Positions 28,172-37,100 of a stretch of DNA of 41,493 nt are shown here, one piece after another. Position 1 is the stretch's first letter, and each line of letters starts with the position of its first letter. The notes beneath the pieces were generated by a model, which was not told the DNA's origin, did not search any database, and worked only from the letters and a program-made list of their open reading frames with translations. Source of the stretch: Vibrio caribbeanicus ATCC BAA-2122 (GTDB lineage: Bacteria; Pseudomonadota; Gammaproteobacteria; Enterobacterales; Vibrionaceae); NCBI RefSeq assembly GCF_000165125.1, contig NZ_AEIU01000056.1:1-41493 (forward strand). Direction: 5' to 3'. A program made the position numbers and the translations under genes.

Positions 28172-28933
28172 ATGGAATGGGTGTTGCTATTTTTCTCCGG
28201 TTTATTAGCAGGTGTTCTCAATAGTATCGCGGGAGGTGGAAGCTTTATTACTTTTCCTGCTTTGCTATTTGTTGGCCTACCACCTGTTGTAGCGAATGCA
28301 ACTAATACGTTTTCTTCATGCGCAGGATACGTTAGCGGGGCGGCTGGCTTTTATCAGGAGCTGAAAGAAATTCGTCATTTTCTGCCCACGGTTGTTTTAT
28401 TTAGTACTTTGGGTGGAGCATTGGGGGCAATCAGCCTTTTGTTTATACCCTCTGCTCATTTTGAAGCATTGATACCTTGGTTAATGTTATTCGCTACAAG
28501 TCTATTTATTTTGGGTGAACGTGTTAACCGAGCCCTTAATGATCTTATTTCTCGTAGACTGAAAGAAGAACCTTGGTTTCGTTATCTTTCAGTTTTCTTA
28601 CTCTTTTTAATCGCTCTTTACGGTGGTTTTTTTAATGCTGGTCTGGGAATAGTTATTCTTGGTTATCTGGTTCTTACAGGTTTTTCTGATGTTCATCAGA
28701 TGAATGGCCTGAAACTACTCATATCGGCAATTGTTTCGATGACGGCAATTGTCATTTTTATTTATGATGGCCTAATTGATTGGTCGAGCGGGGCGGCCGT
28801 TATGCTGGGAACTTTGATCGGTGGTTTTATCGCAGCGAGAATATCCCGTCGCATAGATGCCACTTATGTAAGGGTAGGGATCATCATTACCAGTATTTCC
28901 CTCACCGTTTATTTTTTCTATTCCACATACTAG
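28172..28933 (+). CDS. TSUP family (TauE/SafE) membrane permease
   Basis: 253 residues with about eight hydrophobic segments. The N-terminal repeat motif GVLNSIAGGGSFITFPALLFVGLPPVVANATNT, split over two segments, and the C-terminal counterpart GGFFNAGLGIVILGYLVLTG show the two-fold repeat of the TSUP/TauE family, which exports or imports small organic anions and sulphur compounds such as sulphite, sulphoacetate or thiosulphate. The substrate cannot be read. It lies in the inner membrane. Confidence 0.88.
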   Translation: MEWVLLFFSGLLAGVLNSIAGGGSFITFPALLFVGLPPVVANATNTFSSCAGYVSGAAGFYQELKEIRHFLPTVVLFSTLGGALGAISLLFIPSAHFEALIPWLMLFATSLFILGERVNRALNDLISRRLKEEPWFRYLSVFLLFLIALYGGFFNAGLGIVILGYLVLTGFSDVHQMNGLKLLISAIVSMTAIVIFIYDGLIDWSSGAAVMLGTLIGGFIAARISRRIDATYVRVGIIITSISLTVYFFYSTY

Positions 28934-28957
28934 ATAGTGTGTTTCCAGGGGCAGATA

Positions 28958-28988
28958 AATATGGCTAAATCATATATTTAGCCATATT
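28958..28988. terminator. Bidirectional hairpin terminator
   Basis: Arms AATATGGCTAAAT (28958-28970) and ATTTAGCCATATT (28976-28988) form a 13-bp stem with a 5-base loop, between the convergent TSUP gene and the exported-protein gene at 29047. A-rich and T-rich flanks (ATAA before, TAA after) allow use in both directions. Confidence 0.65.
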
Positions 28989-29001
28989 AAGTCTGCGTTC
29001 T

Positions 29002-29031
29002 AACCTAGCATCTTGAGGTTACTTTGGTATA
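29002..29031 (+). repeat. Solo right end of the MITE-like repeat
   Basis: AACCTAGCATCTTGAGGTTA followed by CTTTGGTATA matches the right end of the family with one mismatch. No left end is present within reach. Confidence 0.75.
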
Positions 29032-29046
29032 TCGTTGATAGGTTCA

Positions 29047-29577
29047 CTACTGTTTGGTTGCAGTAAATGTGTAGACCCTAGAATTTGAATAGACAATATC
29101 TTTAAAGAAACCCTCCATTTTCCCATTTGCTATAGATAAATAGTGAATCGTAACTGCAGGGTTACCAGAGTATCCATTAATATTAACTTCAATTTTTCCA
29201 TCTTTTACTGAGGCTAAACCCACTCCAGATTTATAAACTTGCCCATTCTGAATATAGCTAAATATGGTTCTAATTTCTTCACCGGGGAAGCGAATATCTT
29301 GAAACTCCAGTTTCCAATTATTGGTTAAAAACCAAGTAGAGTCTGATAAATCTGTTATATCACGAGAGTTTGTGTAGTTCTCTGCAATTTTCATCTGCCC
29401 ATAACTATTAAGATAGATGATTTCATCTCTACCATCACCATCAGTATCACCCAAAGCAAATTGTTCGACATTTTCTCCTGATAGTATTTCCTTAATATTA
29501 AAATTATCAGAAGCAAAAGTCAGTGTTGAGGCAAAGAGGGTGAGACAAAAACACTGTGCTATTTTTATATTCTTCAT
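29047..29577 (-). CDS. Exported protein with an FG-GAP/VCBS-like segment
   Basis: 176 residues from MKNIKIAQCFCLTLFASTLTFA at 29577, a clean signal peptide preceded by GAGG; the frame continues upstream without a better start. The mature protein contains FALGDTDGDGRDEIIYLNSYGQM, which is the calcium-binding DxDxDGxxD pattern of one FG-GAP/VCBS blade. A single blade cannot form a propeller, so the rest (beta-rich, 'LEFQDIRFPGEEIRTIFSY') may complete another fold. It lies downstream of, and in the same direction as, the sphingomyelinase-like gene (139-base gap) and could be co-transcribed. Confidence 0.7.
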   Translation of the reverse strand: MKNIKIAQCFCLTLFASTLTFASDNFNIKEILSGENVEQFALGDTDGDGRDEIIYLNSYGQMKIAENYTNSRDITDLSDSTWFLTNNWKLEFQDIRFPGEEIRTIFSYIQNGQVYKSGVGLASVKDGKIEVNINGYSGNPAVTIHYLSIANGKMEGFFKDIVYSNSRVYTFTATKQ

Positions 29578-29716
29578 TATTTTTCCTCTATAATTCTCGT
29601 GAATATGAACACTTAAGAAATATATTTTCAACAAAAAAATATAGACTTGTATCTTTATTTGATTGATGGCCCAATATAAGTTACTTCATGAAGATAAAAC
29701 TATCTTTATATTTTAT

Positions 29717-31009
29717 TTACTCTTGGTGTTTTATAGTAAAATTAGCGTTTATAGCAAAATGGTCTGATAGATCCCAAGTGCCCCAAATACTTTGATCAAA
29801 ACTGCGAAGTGCTTTTATTTGGCTATTGCTATCTAAAATAGCACCATTGTCTACATATAATAAGTAGTCAAACCTTTCTCTTCCTTCTTCGCTAGGGGTA
29901 AAAAAGTTATTTAATAAAGGGTCATAGCTATAAATTAGCTCACCAATTAGTTCGGGATCACTCACGCCTAATATTCTTAGCATTTGCATATAATCCAAGG
30001 GAAATTTATGTTTATTGATGTTAAAGTCACCGCCAATGATAATAGGCTCATCATCAGGTAAATTTAAGCTCTGCATAAACACAAATATTTCTCCTAGCTG
30101 GAGTATGCGCACATCCCTATGTTGTTGGGTGTCCCAAGAACCCAAATGTAGATTAAAGAGATGGTAGTTTTGATTATCTTTGACAATTTTAGTGTAAAGT
30201 ACTCCTTTATCTGCGGCGCAATCTGTCCCTTTACAGTTATCAAAAACATGTTGATTTTGTTCAACAATTGGGTATTTGCTGAAAGTAATTACGCCGCCAT
30301 CATAGGTATTGCTGCCACCTCCATTGAGTTTATCACTTGTATAGTTAAAATAATCTCCCATAGTAGATTTTATTTCTTTTTCGTTTTCACTACGGAAAAC
30401 TTCTTGCATAAAGACGACATCATGATTTCGGACTTCTTTCGCTATCAGTGAATCTCTCGTCTCCATCTTTTGTCCGATATGACTGAGCATCCACGTGTTG
30501 TAGCTTATAATATCTATGGTATTTTCTTGTGATTCAACCGAGCTATTTTTATCATTTACGACGACGGTAATATCGTCATAGCCTCCGGTGTAGCTTGCTT
30601 TTATATAATACTCATAGTTACCTTTCTCATAGTGGTGAATGGTTCTGTCTGAATACAGCAACCCTATGTGTGTCGTTTCGGGATCAATGAGATTAAATGA
30701 CATATCCGAACCCCATACTGTACCCAAAATTTCAACATTTAATGCTGCATATTCGTAGCCGAAAAATGCAATTATATTGTACTTTCTATCTGTTTCAAGG
30801 CCAGAGTAACGACTGATATTCATTACTTTGGATAATTGATATGGCTCTATTTCGCTGTTGTATTGTGTAGATATTTCATGGAAGTCATTTAAAAACATAT
30901 TTATTTTTTTATCAGTATTATTAAGAATGTATATATTTGTGTTTGCGTGTAGGTTAAAAGATATGAACAGCAGTGTGATTATGTGAACTATTGTTAATGC
31001 ATTGCGCAT
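29717..31009 (-). CDS. Exported sphingomyelinase C-like phosphodiesterase (paralogue 2)
   Basis: 430 residues with a signal peptide (MRNALTIVHIITLLFISFNLHA). Same layout as the protein at 15666: a beta-rich N-terminal domain and an endonuclease/exonuclease/phosphatase-fold domain with Asn171 (SYNTWM), Glu203 (MQEVF), His288 (FNLHLG), Asp328/Asn330 (GGDFNIN) and Asp416-His417 (LSDHFAI). The block TYDGGVITFSKYPIVE ... GTDCAADKGVLYTKI again marks the sphingomyelinase/beta-haemolysin group. GGAGG lies seven bases before the ATG. It is divergent from the giant toxin gene, sharing a 145-base AT-rich promoter region, so the two may be co-regulated and act together on host membranes. Confidence 0.87.
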   Translation of the reverse strand: MRNALTIVHIITLLFISFNLHANTNIYILNNTDKKINMFLNDFHEISTQYNSEIEPYQLSKVMNISRYSGLETDRKYNIIAFFGYEYAALNVEILGTVWGSDMSFNLIDPETTHIGLLYSDRTIHHYEKGNYEYYIKASYTGGYDDITVVVNDKNSSVESQENTIDIISYNTWMLSHIGQKMETRDSLIAKEVRNHDVVFMQEVFRSENEKEIKSTMGDYFNYTSDKLNGGGSNTYDGGVITFSKYPIVEQNQHVFDNCKGTDCAADKGVLYTKIVKDNQNYHLFNLHLGSWDTQQHRDVRILQLGEIFVFMQSLNLPDDEPIIIGGDFNINKHKFPLDYMQMLRILGVSDPELIGELIYSYDPLLNNFFTPSEEGRERFDYLLYVDNGAILDSNSQIKALRSFDQSIWGTWDLSDHFAINANFTIKHQE

Positions 31010-31154
31010 TATAAACCTCCATGTATTTATATTTTTTTAATTTAAATTTTTAATTTTAATTAAAAATCTCTTGATAAATATAGTCTAGAAATATTTGATC
31101 AGAGTAGTTTAATTTGATACTTCTATATTTTTATTAGAAGTAGTTAATTAAAAA
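31010..31154. promoter_or_regulatory. Shared divergent promoter region of sphingomyelinase-like and toxin genes
   Basis: This 145-base stretch is extremely AT-rich (long runs of T and A around 31028-31075), as is common for H-NS-silenced virulence promoters. It must contain the promoters of both flanking genes. I cannot assign exact boxes with confidence. Confidence 0.5.
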
Positions 31155-34100
31155 ATGAAAAAAACAATTATATCAACAACATTAGCATCAATATTCTTTA
31201 CGCCGTGTTTTGTTTTTGCAGCCAGTGAAAATGATATCCCCTCATATTCAAACTCAATCAATGTAATTACGGGTGTTGAAGAACAACAATTCTTAAATGG
31301 GTATAACACCTTTTTACAAGCAATGCGCGAATCGCGAGATAGTGTTAAATCAAATCGTGACAACGCAAATCTAGTTAAAGAGATAAAGCAGCGCATCAAA
31401 CAAGATCAGGGTTGGTCCATTGAAACGCGTCAAAAATACGCGATCTTGAGAGATAAAGTCCACCAAGATTTTTACGACTCTTATTCAGGTACGAAACCAC
31501 AAGGTTTGGAAGAGCTCACTGTTGATGAAGCAACGAATATGTTTACTCAATTAAGAGAGATAAACAGAAATGATCCGAAGCTTGAAATCAATATTCAAGG
31601 TTTTAGCGATCGTTCCATTAGCGAAATATCGGCTGCTTTCTTTGTTAGTCAGGCAATATCTGCGCGTTTTGTTCCGGCGAGTTTTTATCAAGACACTTTG
31701 AACGAATCTTTATTTACATCCAGAATTACACTTAACTTCTCTAAAAAATACCTTCCTCAAGTTACTGAAGCTCTTTCTAAACTATTTACTGGTGAGTTAG
31801 AGGGAATTGTTAGACAAGCGAAAGTCATGGCGCCTTCAAAGTTCGCAGTTCTAACCGATCAGGCAGTGCTATATCTAGAGGGAGCCGAAATTGATAACGC
31901 ACAGAAGGTGCTTAATTTTCTCAACCAGTACATTCCTGAAGAAGCTTGGATTGAACATCAGCCACTGGGAATGGTTACTTTGGCCAAAGGTAGAAATTAC
32001 TCTGAAAGCTCAAGGTTGGCATTCTCTAGTCATGGTGGATCTAGAGCGACGGTCGCAACAAGTGCAATACTAGATAATTTGATTGAAAATGAATCACTCG
32101 CAATCCTTTTGCCTGAGCAATTAGAGCAGCATGGTTACCAGAAGGGCAAAATTGCTTTAGTTGATAAAGCGTTTGATTATCGCTCTGAGTTTGTTCGTTC
32201 TTTGGAAGCGGCACATGAACTTGCTTCCTCACCACAACAATTTTTGAAAAAATATACGCTTGATGTTACTCCTCTTCTAACCGAAAAAGGCCCCTCAAAA
32301 GGTAAGCCTGTGATAAGCGGAGGAACAGATGGCTATCAACTCAATATTCAACGAGAGCATGGAAGAGCGAGCAAAGACCTTAGAGTATTGCGGTCACCAA
32401 TATTAGACAATACGCCAACCTATGTTGATATTAAAAAATCAGCAGATCTCGGGCAAATGGTTGTCTCAGCGACAACAGAAGGGGGAACCATTGTTGTCGT
32501 TGATCATTCTCAAAGCCGATATCGAGTGTATTTTGATAAACGTCCACATGCGTATGTGCTTTATGATAATGTCGTGGCTATGCGCGATTTAAGCTCTGGT
32601 TATAGAGTGGAGGATTCGGTTAAATTTGACCACGGAATGGATGTTACTTTCTTGGTTTATACCGAGTTGGGATGGCAAAGTGTTGTTCAAAAGCAATCAT
32701 TTAATAGTTTTAGTGACTTAGAAGTACGCAGAACAGCGTCAACGACAGCCGTGCCTGTGATGCTCAATGGTGAAAATCTATCTCCTATTTTTGAACAAAG
32801 TCGTAGCGATACTCAGAATCAATTAAAAAAACTTGCTCAAAGATTAGGTATTTCGACTGATAATATTGAGGATCTCCCATACGATCCTGTCGAAGTGAAG
32901 TCAGTCGATACTCACTCTAGTTTGTCCCAATGGAATGAATTAAGAGCAAAAATAAAACAAAAGCTTACTGCGCAGCGTAAAAGTTTGGCACGTCAAAGGC
33001 TTGTTGAATTGGGTAAAGTGAAAACACCTGGTTACCCTAACAAAGAACAAGCTCATGAGAAATTAGCTTTACTCAGGAAGAGCCTTGTAGAGCTTGATAA
33101 TAATGCGTTTGGTTTAGTCAACTTATCTCGGGATATTGATGTGATGTGGCTTAACTACCAGCAGAAACTTGAACAAGGGATCGACCAACTTATTGTTACC
33201 GACGACAGTTTACGAACGGGTAATGTAAATAAAAATCAGATTCACCAAAGATTTCTGGCGGCAGAACGAGATTTTGGTAATTTAATCGGTAGTAAAAAAA
33301 TAGAGTTTGATGATGGGTATGAGCATTATCAAGAGGTCGAAATACCTGGGTTTGAAAAGTTAATGAGTATTACCCAGAAGCAGTTAATCTTACTGGGAGA
33401 TAATGGATTAAATGCTCGCCAAAAGGGTGCTCTGACTAAATATATCAACGTTCATATGGATAGTGAGAAAACAGCAAAAGTTCTCGACTATACAAGTAAA
33501 TTTAACCGAGAAATGAGCCGAATTGGCGGTAGGGTGGTTGCGAGTATCCCACAAGACTTTGTTCTTGCATTACTGGGTGATGGAAGTGGTCGATGTTACC
33601 CATTAGTAAGAGCGATGTCAGTTGCTTCAGCAAGAGGTGAGCAGGCGATACGGAATTTTTCCGATAAACTGTTTATAGGAGCGGCAAATCCGCAAGCGGT
33701 TGAGAGTCAGTTATTGTTAGATGGCCTGCAAAATTTGCACACTAACTCCGATGCGAAAGAAAGCAGCTACCTTTTCGGCCGGCTCGATATTGATAGCGTT
33801 ATTACGGCAGTGAAAAGAGAATTAGCAGCCTATGGTAAAGTATCTTTTGCACTGAATACTGCTAGCCATTCTATGGGTTTATATGCCATTAATGATATGG
33901 GCACTAAACGCTATTATTTCTATGATCCTAACTTTTCTATTGTTGAGTTTTCCTCGTTAAAGTCCCTCAAAAAAGCCTTAGAATCTCATTTAATTGTTGC
34001 CAACATGGCTGAATTTTATTCAGCCGATGGGACGTCAGGAAGACCAGAGCTTAGCGTGGTTTCTATTGATACATCGGTAATGGCAGACATTGAAATCTTA

Positions 34101-37100
34101 CCTGGACAACAAGTCGTCAACTTAACGACGGATGAGCCTTTGGCACCTATCGAAGATGACGAGTCGATTATTGTTCTTGATCAGACTGAAGAACAGTCCA
34201 GGCAAGATTTATCACTAAGGGCAAGCTTGACCAAGGTAAGTGCGGACAAACACGCCAGAATCCTAAGCAAAACCATAGCCAGTATTGTAGCAGAACACCA
34301 GCTCCCTCCAGAATGGATTCCTGTTGTTGCAAGTATCGAGGAAGTCTCTTCCGTGCGATCAGCGATTACCTTCGTTTCTCCTGATGGTATTGAAGAAAAA
34401 AGAGTTGAGGTTGCAGGAACAGAGTTGGTCAAAGTTAGGGACTATCTGAGTGAGCAGTTTTCTAGTATGAAAACCAGCCATAATGTAGCCTCTGGAGAGC
34501 GATTAAATTCATTTCAATTTGAAGACGCAGAGGGTGTTGATGGTTTGAATGCCGCTTTCGCTGTTCAATCAATTATTACTTGGTTTCAAGAGAAGCAGAG
34601 GAATCAGGTGTCTGATCCAGCTTCTGAAAGTTTGAGACGTGCATTAGAAATCCACAGTTATGTCATGGCTGCACAGATAACCCATGGAGTGTTAAATGAT
34701 GCTCAGCATATGGTCAATCTATTTAAAACGGCTATGACAGCGGATACGGAAGTTGTGAGTACTACGTTAAGTGGTATTGCCGGTTTAGCCAACCAAGGTA
34801 TTGGCATTGCTTTTGGTGCCGTTAACATAGGCCTGAACTCTTATGAGTTAGCAAATGCGCAAAATACTCAACAAGAGGCAGTGTTTGCCACTCAATTGGG
34901 CTTTAATACAGTAGGCACAGCGCTTGGTGGGGCAGCGATTGGTGCAGGTTTGGTCGGTGCTTCTACGACAGCCGTTGTACTAGGAGAAGCGGGAGCAATT
35001 GTCGGCGGCCTTGCGGTTGGTTTTACTGCGTTGGCTGAGGCTTTCGGGAAAATAGCTCTTGATGCAGAACAAGTGGGTCGATATTTTCATGCGGTTGATC
35101 AGGCTTATAAAAAAGGAGGGTATCGCTACGATATTGAGAACGATATTTTGCTGCCTATCCCCGGTGCAGTCATAGAAAAGATTGATTTAAGCCAAGGTGT
35201 TATTGAAATTGGGAGCCAGAAGCTTTACTCATCAAAACATGGAAAGACAGGATCCGGTAATCTTAACTACTTCTTCTGGGCGGGAGATTTACCACACGCT
35301 CAAAATGATAAAAGTAAAGCCATTTCTATACGAGAGCGACTAGGGTATTCAGGCTCTCATTCAATCGAGACAAATTCATCGAACATTATGTTACCAGCAA
35401 CTGGTGAGTCATTTATTGATTATGATTATCAAATCTTACCAGGTTCAACAACCCGCCAAGACCTGGGTTTTGATGTATTGAGAAAATTAGAAACTCAAGG
35501 TGATTTTGATTTTGACTTTTATGTTTTCCCATCTGAATTCATTATAAGAACTATGAAAGAAGAATTTGTGGATCGCACAGTTGAGATTGATCTTGGTACA
35601 CAAAATAGAACAATCTATACGCCAAAAGTCGGGGGTTTTGGAGCGCGTAAGCTCAGTTACCATTTAATCTCACAAGGTGGAAGTCATGAACTGTTCGTTC
35701 AACCTCAGGCTCACTATCAAGTTTCTGACCTTCATTCAACGAGTTGGAATATTGATGCTAGAGAAGTGAATGTTGGTAAACCTCGTTTCCAAGAAGACAT
35801 TCTAGTGCTCGGAGATACAAAAATTGATCTCAGCTTATCGACATCGCGAGAAGCCAATATCTTCCTATCAAATGGCGAGGTTTGGCATTTAAATGACTCT
35901 GGTCTTTCACTTGTCGAAACCGAATACAACCTGTCGGAACATGCTGAGGGGATTCAACATCATTTACAGCAAATGGTCAAAGATCACCAAATTTTGGGTA
36001 ATTATGTCGTTGTCGACAACTTCGAACATGCAGGTGAACTGGTTGGTAGAGCCTACTATGACGTTACAAAGGACAGATTTATCGCCACAAATGACGTTTC
36101 TATTGAATTAACGCAACACGCAGAATTAATCGATGTACAAACGCAAACAGCGCTATTTTTCAATAAACAATATGGACAGCTTTGGCGTACAGAATTATCT
36201 ACAGGAAAGTTGGTTGCTTTTTACCCTGTACACAAGCCAGTCATACAGGCAATTTCAGCAGACTTTGATGCATGGATAGAGGCGGGCAGCATACTTGTCG
36301 GGGCAAGCTATAAAATGCCTGACCAGTCAACAATAAGATATTTGTACAGACTTACTGAGAATGGTCTTATGCTTACCGATATACATGGAGATAGAGAACT
36401 CTTTGAGGCCGTATCTAGTCAGAGTATCAATCAAGCTAGTCAATTGTCGCCTTCTTATCTCGCATGGATGGATGTCCCATTAGTTGATTTACCTAATGAT
36501 AAGAGAGGTCGACCGCAGATAGCTGATATCATTGAGATTGGGATGCAACGCTACACGCCAGTATGGTTGGTCAAAGGAAAGTCCCATCCGCTGAGCATCG
36601 GCTTTGAACGGCCAATTGAAGATCTTAACCTCATCCTTGTCGATGATGAAACGCAATACTTTTATAGTAAAAATGAACATGAGTTATATATTCAACATCA
36701 AAATTCAATAAAGAGGGTGGCATTACAAAAAGATGAGCAGATATCGGCACACGATCATGTATATGTTGTCCGTTCAAATGGAGAGATCAACCTTGTTTTG
36801 GAAGATGGTCAGTTTAGCCTTGTTGGTTTAAATAAAACATGGTTACAGCATTTTTCAAATTCTTGGCAGTCAGAAATTGTTTCTAAACTGAAAGGAACAA
36901 AGCATCAGATAATGTTGTACGGTCTTACCGATTATAATGGCGCTCCATTGACAGTCTGGTATCTACCTGATGAAGAGAAGTTTGTCTTGCTATCAACAGA
37001 GTGGGGAAGTGATAAATATAAACTTGTTGGTTCTAAAGATGAAAGTACGGCTTGGTTATTCAATGTAACTTCAGGCAACCTTGCCACGTTACAAATGTTT

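Noticed and set aside
28921-29046. tRNA or integrase attachment site near the start of the exported-protein cluster
   Set aside because: No tRNA-like fold, integrase gene or direct-repeat boundary was found; only a hairpin terminator and a solo repeat end are present.
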